From Rufibacter sediminis (lineage in GTDB: Bacteria; Bacteroidota; Bacteroidia; Cytophagales; Hymenobacteraceae): a stretch of DNA of 45,503 bases. A program made the position numbers and the translations under genes. Location of the stretch: positions 4,250 through 49,752 of the forward strand of contig NZ_JACOAF010000053.1 of NCBI RefSeq assembly GCF_014269285.1, read 5' to 3'. Below, piece by piece: positions 1 to 7,944 of this stretch; position 1 is the first letter of the stretch, and the number at the start of each line of letters is the position of its first letter. Under the pieces are notes generated by a model that saw only the letters and a program-made list of their open reading frames with translations, ran no database searches and was not told the origin of the DNA.

Positions 1-1062
1 ACCAAGTTTGATCATCGGCTTCTCTAATACATAATATAGGAAATTACTCACCACTAACGTCACTAAGATATACACCAAAAACACATAACGTATCTTAACA
101 TCAAAAGTCTGTTGGTTCAAACGAATTAAAACGATAAAGCAAACGGGATGGATAAGGTAGATAGAATAAGATACCTGACCTATATTTTCGAGCAACCGAT
201 GCAGCAATCTCGGGGGATTAAAAGTTGAAATATAAAAGCATAAACAAATAAGGCAGGAGAAGAGTGTAAGAAAAACTCTTGCCCATCCTTGCACTATATG
301 GATCAAATCTCCTGAAGCTGGATAAAAGAAAAGGCCAACGATTCCTATTAACCAAAGTATTACCTGAATTCTTGGAGTTAATTTGAACGGTTTATTTGTC
401 ACAATATACCCCAACAGAATTCCCATGACAAATAGAATGACGTGGTTGAAAGGATTTACATATATGCCCCACTGCCCATCAAACAAAGAGATTGTTTGAT
501 CAAATGCGTAAAATATAAAATACAAATTGATTGATAATAATCCTGCCATGATCAAATAGAACAATCTTTTCCTATTTTCTAAAGCCAGCACTAAAAATGG
601 AAATAAACTATAAAAAACCAATTCATTGCCAATGGACCAGGTCACGCCACCTATATACATACTGGGTGCAACAAATCCGAAAAGCCCGGTAAAACTCAAA
701 AAGAGAAGTTGGAAGGTATATTCCCCTTTATTCAGCCAAATGGTTAGTCCCATACTCACCCAAAGCAATGGATAGATTCTAAAGAACCGTCTTATGTAAA
801 AGGAGGTTATAGATTGAGTTGAAAAAGTTAATTTCTCCTTGTAGACGAGGTACAGTGTTAATCCACTAAGTATATAAAAAATAGAAACTCCATACACACC
901 AATTCTCCCGAAAAAGCTCGCTGCCCCCTGAAGGTCAGACACCCAAATGATATAATGGTAAACGGCAATGAGAAAAGCCATCAATCCTCTCAGGTAATCC
1001 AAAGAATGGATTCTATGTATCTCTACCTTCTGATCTACGGCCAGTTTAGAAATTGCATTCAT
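1..1062 (-). CDS. Acyltransferase 3 family membrane protein (3' end beyond window)
   Basis: A continuous frame of 354 codons runs from an ATG at 1062 to the window edge without a stop, so the C-terminus is missing. The N-terminus carries the acyltransferase-3 signature: a hydrophobic first helix with SLDYLRGLMAF followed by VYHY, where the His is the expected catalytic residue. Further family landmarks are RRFFRIYPL, a GGVTWSIGNELVFYS stretch and a late helix with SYSIYLIHPV. About ten membrane helices are visible. Such enzymes O-acylate sugars of exopolysaccharide, LPS or glycans at the inner membrane; the substrate cannot be read here. An upstream ATG in the same frame is soon stopped, so 1062 is the start. 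The gene is AT-rich (12 G+C of 60 bases at 481-540), unlike the GC-rich genes from 7600 on, which may mean acquisition with a surface-polysaccharide locus. Confidence 0.85.
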   Translation of the reverse strand, partial: MNAISKLAVDQKVEIHRIHSLDYLRGLMAFLIAVYHYIIWVSDLQGAASFFGRIGVYGVSIFYILSGLTLYLVYKEKLTFSTQSITSFYIRRFFRIYPLLWVSMGLTIWLNKGEYTFQLLFLSFTGLFGFVAPSMYIGGVTWSIGNELVFYSLFPFLVLALENRKRLFYLIMAGLLSINLYFIFYAFDQTISLFDGQWGIYVNPFNHVILFVMGILLGYIVTNKPFKLTPRIQVILWLIGIVGLFFYPASGDLIHIVQGWARVFLTLFSCLICLCFYISTFNPPRLLHRLLENIGQVSYSIYLIHPVCFIVLIRLNQQTFDVKIRYVFLVYILVTLVVSNFLYYVLEKPMIKLG

Positions 1063-1153
1063 ACAGATATTCTATTCATTACTACTTCGCTATCTTATTT
1101 CATCAGCCTCAATTCCCTTTCTTATCAGAAAACAACTAAGGCTGTGTGTTACT

Positions 1154-1203
1154 TATATTTAAAGCAAAAGCCACTGAAATAAGTGGCTTTTGCTTTAAAT
1201 ATA
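1154..1203 (-). terminator. Strong intrinsic terminator after porU2
   Basis: Perfect 22-bp inverted repeat (1154-1175 and 1182-1203) around a 6-base loop. The stem contains AAAGCAAAAGCCACT on the plus strand, so the minus-strand transcript of porU2 (stop at 1234) reads into a stem ending in U-rich sequence. It lies between porU2 and the acyltransferase start, separating the two same-strand units. Confidence 0.8.
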
Positions 1204-1233
1204 AACTTTGAGAAGTATGGTGTCTAATACCCT

Positions 1234-4200
1234 CTACCGGAGAATATAGATTTTACCATAACCTTTTTTGAAGGCTCTGTCTCCTTCGGTGTACCGGTGT
1301 TTCATCTCGTCAGGGCCATTGTCCATGACTACCCGGTAGAGGTATACTCCATTGGATAATTTATCTCCGTACTCATCAGTACCATCCCAGGCAAACTCAG
1401 AAACGTTGTTCCCAATCTTAATTGGTCCTAGCTCTTCTTTCTGAATCTCACGAATTACTTTACCAGTTACTGTTAAGATTTGAAGTTTCATTCGGTCCGG
1501 TACTTTTGAACCAGTTAACGTGAAGACAAATCTTGTTTTTGAAGAGAACGGGTTAGGATAAGGATAGAAATTAGTGATGGTAGACTCATTGATCACCTCA
1601 AAGTTGACACTGTATCGCTCGCTTCCGGCCCGTTGTCCAAGTGCATCAAACCCTTGCACCTCTAAGGTATATTTTCCGTTTTCTAATTTCTCCGGATGAT
1701 ATTCAACCCTGAAGTCATTCTTATCATCTGCCGGATACCAGCGAATGTTTGAATTAGCAGATAGATTCAGCTCCTCAAACTCTGAGCCTGGCCTTTTCAG
1801 ATAAACTTTCACGGAAGTGGGATCTGTGATTGGAATCTTCCGGTTGTTGTCCTGCAAGACAATGCTTACCAACGGACTAGGAGAAACGATATCCCCATCT
1901 AGAATGCGAACACCATCAAACGCTACGTCCAACACCGGAGGCATTCCAGGTGCCAGTAAACTGGTGAAAGGAATTTCAAGGGTGTTATTCAAGTAATTCT
2001 GTTCCGGCAAAATTCTTGGATTCACCGTTACCCTTAATCTGCTTGAACCTTTCATTTCTAAGGTAGAGATCTTATGACTGAAGAAAACGGTATCATTTTT
2101 CTGCAGTGGCTCTACTTTGAAGGTCTTTAACGTTTTTGAGCCGTTTTCCTCAAATAAAGTAGTTTCTACAGTGAGAGAGTCATTGAAACTAACTTCGCTC
2201 ACGTTATGAAAAGCGAACTGGATATCCACTTCCCCATTGGCAGCCTGCTCAGAAAGTTTTTTATACTTATCCAGTCCCACCAGATCAGGACGCATTAATC
2301 CCTCTGGAACACCTTCATACAAGACTATCCATTGGTTTAATTGAGGAGCAGTTCGTTGAGTCTCGTCCTTGATTGTAAGCCCTAATCTGAGGTAAGGATA
2401 AGTATTCGCATCAACCCCATCTAAGCTAAAGGTAGATGAAGTTACATTGGAGGCCACTAATATTTCACGTCCATTCTTGTCCACTCCAATTACATCCAGT
2501 TTGTAGCTGTCTGAAGATTCCAATTTAACTTGATGATGTAAAGTCTTCCACTCTCTGGCAGGACCAATGAGGGTTGATAACAAAGCACCTTGTGACTCCT
2601 GTGAATTAATTTGCTTCTCAAGCCGGATAGTCTGCAAGTTACGAGGTGTTGTATCTGTCAATACTGGCCCCACTTCCATAGCTGTTCCAGGTGCTGCCCC
2701 TTTCCTACCAATCAGCCCAAAAGGGTCTCCGGTCATCAACTGATCAATCATGGTCGAACCAAGGCTTCTAAACCCAGCTTTGATGCTCTCAGGGAAAGTA
2801 GAGAACGGCACATTTCCCATGGACATAAATGCTACATGGTATCCTTCTGGGATGGAATTCAAGAACTGCTCCAAACGGGTTCGGTTGGCGGCGTTATTCA
2901 AGTTGGAGAAATGATATACAAACTTAGGTGTAGTACCACATATAGAACCAGAAGTAGTAGGCATTCCGGTATAAGGCTCAAGGGTTTTGTCATTCAAGAT
3001 GATGGCCATCATATTTGAAGCCACCCCGCCACAGTCAGCTTCAATCGTTTTGAAGTTATCCAAGAAAATCCCATAAGGAGGATAACCAAAGGCTCCAGCT
3101 CCACCCACACTCTTTATTTCGAATATTCGGAAAGTAGGCGCAAAACTGTATGTCTTGTTACTTGGATTATCTACGAGTTTCTGCTTATCGGCCTTCTGTA
3201 ATTGGCCATATCCTTTCTGAGACCAACCTTCCACACTACCAGGGATATATCTAAAAGAGCTAGTTGCCCAAATGGTATCCTCGCCAGTTGCAATGGTTTC
3301 ATACCGCATTCTCCAGTAATAAACTGCACTGTCTCTTGTAGATGTGTTGGCCGGAAGGGTCACCTCCCAAACTGGCATCAGGGCAGACTGGACTACATGG
3401 GTTCTCTTCCAAGCGCTATTGAAGGTGTGAACTGTATCCAGTTCAAAGTAGTACCCTCGGGGATCGGCGAGTAGATCAGTGGATTGCCCAATCAATTTCA
3501 CTGTTTGTTCTTTTACTATGCCATACTCCCGTGGCAATACTGCCAATACCCCGCTCTTGGAGAAGAAGTATTCAGTAGTAATTGTGTTATTTGATTCGTC
3601 TAATTCTTCTATGGTATCTGTATGGTCTAATTTGACGGTAAACGTATTAATACCTGCCCCTTCCGTGGTTCTTGCGTCTAGTTCAAACTCAAGGGTATCC
3701 CGATAGTAAATAGGAGCAACTTTCATCTTTTCATAGACCAATTCAGTTCCATTTTCCAGCTTTCGGGTTACTGAGACATAGAATGTGTCTAAGTTCACTC
3801 TACCATAATTACGAATATCCAACTTAAGCAAGAATTTTTCTGAATTTGCTGTAATATTAGATCCATCGATAGCGTGAAGGGTAGCTCCCCCATTGGCAAC
3901 TGCATAATCAGCTTTTTCAGGGCCTAGTAAGCGTAGGGCAGGGTCTGATTGCAGTACCATCTGCATGAACATGGCAGTAGCATTCTCACCACTGATTCTG
4001 GATGCGGTTAATTCAATAGTTTTCTGATGTTGGAGCCCTAAAGGCTTGGACAAATAAGCAGAGTCACCAAAGGCGGTGGTATAGAAATTAGAAGAGAAAA
4101 TGTTCAGCAGAGAAGGATATCCGTAGCTATCATGAGCTAAAAAGGAGATAGATCCCTTCTCAGGGGTTAAAAGCCAATCTTCACCGAATGAGCGGGAAAC

Positions 4201-6216
4201 ACTAAAGGTATTCCCGGCATTACACCCGTTCATCAGAATCATAGGATACTTGCCATTGTTCCTGTACCCATTCACCACATCAGATACTAGGCCAATATCC
4301 AAATCAGAAACGGTGGAAGAACTGTGGCCGAAAAACGTAATTAGTGAAAGACCAGAATTCAACTCTCTCGCTATATTTAGAGTATCAAGCCCCCCGGTAG
4401 CACTTCTGATTTTGGTCAGCACATTGGCACCTAGCCACACTCCCTCCGCAATACGTTCATAACTTCTCATATAAGATAGGAGTGTTCGTTGCTCATCGCC
4501 GCTACTTCCCACCAAATGAAGCATGTTCTTGCGCCAATCCAAACTAAATGGCAGACTCTCATGTGTCCGTACTTTTGAGAGATAATCCAAAACTTGTTGT
4601 GGAGTACTGGCGGGTAAGCGGCCAGTAGCTACTTTAGGAGTATAATCACCAGTTTCCCAATTAGAGGTAAAAAAGACGTCAGACCCAGGTGTTCCTCCAG
4701 TTGGTACTAAATCTTTGTAAGCTAAGGATGCAGGATTTTTTCTTGCCGTAACATTATCATACTCTAACCCTTTTCCTAACAGGAACAGGTATTCTGGTTT
4801 CCCATTAGCAATTAAATACTTCATAAACCTTTTGATTGCAGCAGAAGACTTGTCACCATAGAAAAATTGGTTGTAAATATCTCCCACTTCCATGATTAGT
4901 GTATCGTGTCCTCCTCCTGATATAGATGCTCGATAAGCGGCATAATCACGAACCGGATTAGAGGAAGAGCCAGTTGGGACCATCAAGCTTTGATGTGAAA
5001 TAATCAGATAGTCAGCTTTGTTATTGGCTACAGACCTAAATCTTACTTCCTTAGCTGCCGGGGGTACCAGATTTGCCCCAGACCATAGTATTCCCTTGGT
5101 GTATGAGGCAGGAAAAACAAAGCCTTTTTGGGTGCCGGCTACTGTGCCGGCTATTCGCTTAATATTCTCTAAGGAGGTGAGGTCATACCCAAAGGCATTG
5201 GTAGCAGTACTTCCCTCAAATAAATAATAAGAGGGGGTAACGTTAGGTACAACAGGATAAACAGTTAAGTTATTCTCGGTAAGGATATTCCTCTGTGCGT
5301 AGATTGTTTTAAAGTAAATAGCTCGGAACCGTGACGCTGTATTTTTAGCGGCAATGCGAAGCACGAGTTTTCCATCTGTAAAAAAATCACTGTTAGCTAA
5401 GGTGAATTCCTGTTTTATTGAATTGTAACCTACAACTCTGATAGTTCCTATTAAACGCTCTGCGCCAACAGGAGGCTTTACAAAAACATCCATCTCGTGG
5501 CTGTTGTCATTAGCTCCGATTAGGGCAATCTCAACTTTTGGAGCTGGGCCTTCAGTGGACATGTTAGAAGCCATAGCTAGTAAGTTATAGGTAGTACCAT
5601 TAGTAGAACCACCAGTAAACCCTTCGCCAGCGTCCATCCAAGACATATAGTTTTCACCATACCTCTTCCCTCTGGAGTATTGACTGTTTTCGAAGTATGA
5701 TTGCTCCTGCATGTGCGAAGTTGCAGGAGTTAACCCGGAAGAGGTCTGGGAATAACTCACCATCCGTTTCCCTGGAGTGGTGGACCAGGTCAGGAAATAG
5801 GCAGCGGTATCCGTGTATAGGCTATAGAAGGGATTGATATGATTGGCAGTAGGGTCTTTATAAAGTTCTCTATCTAGAGCGCCATCATTCTTCTGCCCGT
5901 AGAACTCAATGAAGTCATTGGCATCGAAAGAACCGTCCGCCTCGCCTTCAACGTGAATAGAGACTTCTTGGCCCCGGCGGTAGAGTTGAAAGTTACGTGG
6001 GTCTACCCCATTGATTCCAGCCGCTTGCAGATAGGCTTTGTCTAGGCGGTAAATGCCGGTGGTGGGCACTTTGATTTTATAATAGGTTTGGCTGTAGTTG
6101 ATCCACTCATTTCCGTACGTGACCTGCTGCGCGTTGACACGGTTAGAAGTGCCCAGCAGAACAAGGGTAAAGAGAGCGGTGAAAAGAAAATACTTGAGAT
6201 AGTAGGGTGTCTTCAT
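1234..6216 (-). CDS. porU2: PorU2-like type IX secretion sortase (peptidase C25 family)
   Basis: Protein of 1660 residues with signal peptide MKTPYYLKYFLFTALFTL...VNAQ. The gingipain-like C25 core has a catalytic His in FFGHSSS (about residue 631) and a catalytic Cys in MNGCNAGN (about residue 665), a spacing typical of the family. CARDB-like Ig segments follow. The end is a T9SS type A sorting domain: YPNPF, a WDG repeat and a GVYLYRV strand near 1570-1645. PorU removes the sorting domain of secreted cargo at the outer membrane and attaches cargo to A-LPS, working with PorV. The length, about 1650 aa, and adjacency to a PorV-like gene fit the annotated PorU2 subgroup rather than classic PorU. 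The longest frame begins at 6267, but the Met at 6216 starts the signal peptide and lies 22 bases past the porV2 stop. Confidence 0.85.
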   Translation of the reverse strand: MKTPYYLKYFLFTALFTLVLLGTSNRVNAQQVTYGNEWINYSQTYYKIKVPTTGIYRLDKAYLQAAGINGVDPRNFQLYRRGQEVSIHVEGEADGSFDANDFIEFYGQKNDGALDRELYKDPTANHINPFYSLYTDTAAYFLTWSTTPGKRMVSYSQTSSGLTPATSHMQEQSYFENSQYSRGKRYGENYMSWMDAGEGFTGGSTNGTTYNLLAMASNMSTEGPAPKVEIALIGANDNSHEMDVFVKPPVGAERLIGTIRVVGYNSIKQEFTLANSDFFTDGKLVLRIAAKNTASRFRAIYFKTIYAQRNILTENNLTVYPVVPNVTPSYYLFEGSTATNAFGYDLTSLENIKRIAGTVAGTQKGFVFPASYTKGILWSGANLVPPAAKEVRFRSVANNKADYLIISHQSLMVPTGSSSNPVRDYAAYRASISGGGHDTLIMEVGDIYNQFFYGDKSSAAIKRFMKYLIANGKPEYLFLLGKGLEYDNVTARKNPASLAYKDLVPTGGTPGSDVFFTSNWETGDYTPKVATGRLPASTPQQVLDYLSKVRTHESLPFSLDWRKNMLHLVGSSGDEQRTLLSYMRSYERIAEGVWLGANVLTKIRSATGGLDTLNIARELNSGLSLITFFGHSSSTVSDLDIGLVSDVVNGYRNNGKYPMILMNGCNAGNTFSVSRSFGEDWLLTPEKGSISFLAHDSYGYPSLLNIFSSNFYTTAFGDSAYLSKPLGLQHQKTIELTASRISGENATAMFMQMVLQSDPALRLLGPEKADYAVANGGATLHAIDGSNITANSEKFLLKLDIRNYGRVNLDTFYVSVTRKLENGTELVYEKMKVAPIYYRDTLEFELDARTTEGAGINTFTVKLDHTDTIEELDESNNTITTEYFFSKSGVLAVLPREYGIVKEQTVKLIGQSTDLLADPRGYYFELDTVHTFNSAWKRTHVVQSALMPVWEVTLPANTSTRDSAVYYWRMRYETIATGEDTIWATSSFRYIPGSVEGWSQKGYGQLQKADKQKLVDNPSNKTYSFAPTFRIFEIKSVGGAGAFGYPPYGIFLDNFKTIEADCGGVASNMMAIILNDKTLEPYTGMPTTSGSICGTTPKFVYHFSNLNNAANRTRLEQFLNSIPEGYHVAFMSMGNVPFSTFPESIKAGFRSLGSTMIDQLMTGDPFGLIGRKGAAPGTAMEVGPVLTDTTPRNLQTIRLEKQINSQESQGALLSTLIGPAREWKTLHHQVKLESSDSYKLDVIGVDKNGREILVASNVTSSTFSLDGVDANTYPYLRLGLTIKDETQRTAPQLNQWIVLYEGVPEGLMRPDLVGLDKYKKLSEQAANGEVDIQFAFHNVSEVSFNDSLTVETTLFEENGSKTLKTFKVEPLQKNDTVFFSHKISTLEMKGSSRLRVTVNPRILPEQNYLNNTLEIPFTSLLAPGMPPVLDVAFDGVRILDGDIVSPSPLVSIVLQDNNRKIPITDPTSVKVYLKRPGSEFEELNLSANSNIRWYPADDKNDFRVEYHPEKLENGKYTLEVQGFDALGQRAGSERYSVNFEVINESTITNFYPYPNPFSSKTRFVFTLTGSKVPDRMKLQILTVTGKVIREIQKEELGPIKIGNNVSEFAWDGTDEYGDKLSNGVYLYRVVMDNGPDEMKHRYTEGDRAFKKGYGKIYILR

Positions 6217-6238
6217 AAGATTAGTTCGCACACAAAAA

Positions 6239-7318
6239 TCAATCAAAACTATAGGCCAGGGAAACAATCACAGAGGAGACTTGGGAGTTGTCTGATACCT
6301 TAGATAACGCAAGGTCAAGCTGCAAACCACGCGTAGCCACGCCTATTCCAAAGTTAGGCTGCATCTCCCAACTGCTTTTCCCGTCAAGGTCTTCAATTTT
6401 CTGCACGTTGTTGAGGCCTCCGCGTAAAAACACGGTATTGGCGTACCCTAATTCAAGGCCTACCCGTGGATCAACGGACACAACTCCGGTAGAAAGTAAG
6501 GTATTGCGCTTGCCATCGGTGGTTACTTCCAGGTCTGTGGACACCAGGGCAGAAAACCGGTTGGCAACCTGAAAGGAGCGACCTACGCCCAGAATCAGGC
6601 GAGGGAGGGTAACTTCAATGCTGTTGGCGTTAAAGGACTCCTCATCTTTCAGATAAGTAGCTTCCAGTTCATCGGGGTTCAGTTTCCAGGCCGTGAAGGT
6701 GGTAGTAATGTCTCTGGCCATCAAACCAAACTGCCATTTGCCCCGGCGCAACTGAGCACCCGCATCAATCCCGAAGCCCCAGGCGTTGGCGAACTTTCCT
6801 ACGTTGCGGTAGATGATTTTGGCGTTGGCACCCAGGGTCAGGCCTTTGATCAGGTTGCTTTGGCGGGCGTAGGAGGCCAGAAAAGCATAGTCGGCCACCG
6901 AGAAGAACTCGATACTGTCGTACTGGATGGCCCCATATTCATTTTGCAGGCGACGGGTGTCAGCAATGTCATCCACCCCCATCCGGATAACCGAGAACGC
7001 CAGGGCGCTGGTGGAGTCAAGATTGGTGGCGTAGGAACCGTAATCGTTTTTGATGATGCCCGCAAAAAGCTCTGAGTGCATGTACACGGCATTATGGCGT
7101 TTGGGCAGGCCCACCAATCCGGCAGGATTCCAAAAACCAGCTGTGGCATCCCGCACAATCGCTGACTGCACACTTCCCATTCCCAAAGCTCTTGCGCCTA
7201 CCCCAATGTTGAGGAACTCATTGCTGTATTTGGGCGCAGAGATATTCTGCGCCTGACTTTGGTCAGGAAGCAGATAGAGAGCAAGAAGGCAAAAATTTAG
7301 TATAAGTTTTTTTACCAT
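6239..7318 (-). CDS. porV2: PorV2-like type IX secretion outer-membrane protein
   Basis: Protein of 359 residues with signal peptide ending SQAQ. It belongs to the PorV/PorQ family, seen in NIGVGARALGMGS near residue 37 and the following DATAGFWNPAGL. The rest is alternating beta-strand sequence of a FadL-like barrel ending in aromatic SLAYSFD, as expected for an outer-membrane barrel. PorV-type proteins shuttle T9SS cargo from the translocon to the PorU sortase. This gene is upstream of porU2 with a 22-bp gap, so the two form an operon from the promoter near 7356-7387. The assignment to PorV2 rather than PorV or PorQ rests mainly on the partner gene. Confidence 0.8.
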   Translation of the reverse strand: MVKKLILNFCLLALYLLPDQSQAQNISAPKYSNEFLNIGVGARALGMGSVQSAIVRDATAGFWNPAGLVGLPKRHNAVYMHSELFAGIIKNDYGSYATNLDSTSALAFSVIRMGVDDIADTRRLQNEYGAIQYDSIEFFSVADYAFLASYARQSNLIKGLTLGANAKIIYRNVGKFANAWGFGIDAGAQLRRGKWQFGLMARDITTTFTAWKLNPDELEATYLKDEESFNANSIEVTLPRLILGVGRSFQVANRFSALVSTDLEVTTDGKRNTLLSTGVVSVDPRVGLELGYANTVFLRGGLNNVQKIEDLDGKSSWEMQPNFGIGVATRGLQLDLALSKVSDNSQVSSVIVSLAYSFD

Positions 7319-7355
7319 AAAAGATAGTAATAGATCATAGACAGAAATAATATGT

Positions 7356-7387
7356 AAATATAGAGCCCTGTCTCTACATTATAACAA
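7356..7387 (-). promoter_or_regulatory. Putative porV2-porU2 promoter
   Basis: Reading the minus strand, TTG (7387-7385), 21 bases, then TATATTTA (7363-7356). This is one base off the Bacteroidota -7 box TAnnTTTG at the normal spacing. Initiation near 7350 would leave a leader of about 30 bases before the ATG at 7318. Confidence 0.5.
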
Positions 7388-7540
7388 CATTCCTGTAGCG
7401 CTATTACAAGCTTTTAGTCAGATCTGTTCCAACTTTATTCATATTTCTTTCCTAGCTCGCCCACCGCTCCCGTTTAAGGCCCTCCTAGTACTTACCGCAA
7501 GCATTTCAGGCATAAATCGGTAACCAAAAATAAATTTCAC

Positions 7541-7578
7541 TAGTACCTTGTTTTACATAGTACCTTCTTATATATTTG
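7541..7578 (+). promoter_or_regulatory. PadR operon promoter with direct-repeat candidate operator
   Basis: TTG (7548-7550), 20 bases, TATATTTG (7571-7578) matches the Bacteroidota sigma-A promoter. A 9-base direct repeat TAGTACCTT occurs at 7541-7549 and 7558-7566, so its first copy covers the -33 element and its second lies in the spacer. The placement suits autorepression by the PadR protein encoded from 7604. That binding is inference. Confidence 0.6.
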
Positions 7579-7603
7579 TATCAATAATTCAGACTCACAG
7601 ACC

Positions 7604-7942
7604 ATGAAAGTAGAAAACACACAAGTGCAGATGCGGAAAGGGATTCTGGAGTACTGCATTCTGGAGATCATCGCCCGCGGCGAAGTCTACGCCTCTGATA
7701 TGCTGGAGGAATTGACCGCCGCCAAGATGATTGTAGTGGAGGGGACGCTCTACCCATTACTGACCAGACTGAAGAACGCCGGCCTCTTAGACTACTCCTG
7801 GGTGGAATCCACCTCGGGGCCACCCCGCAAGTATTACACCCTCACCGCCACTGGGCGGGAGTTCCTTGACCAACTCCGTCTCACCTGGCAAGAACTGGTA
7901 GACTCCACCACCTTCATCATCAACCGCAAGAAATCCAACTAG
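7604..7942 (+). CDS. PadR family transcriptional regulator
   Basis: Protein of 112 residues, a short (class II-like) PadR: N-terminal winged helix with RKGILEYCILEII, then VVEGTLYPLLTRLKNAGLL and a wing with GPPRKYYTLTATG, followed by one C-terminal helix for dimerisation. Such proteins repress their own operon and adjacent membrane genes until a ligand or stress releases them. The stop codon is 2 bases before the ATG of the PspC-domain gene, so the two are translated from one message. In Bacteroidota this pairing is recurrent, and the regulator probably senses envelope state through or with its partner; that is inference. Confidence 0.92.
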   Translation: MKVENTQVQMRKGILEYCILEIIARGEVYASDMLEELTAAKMIVVEGTLYPLLTRLKNAGLLDYSWVESTSGPPRKYYTLTATGREFLDQLRLTWQELVDSTTFIINRKKSN

Positions 7943-7944
7943 CC

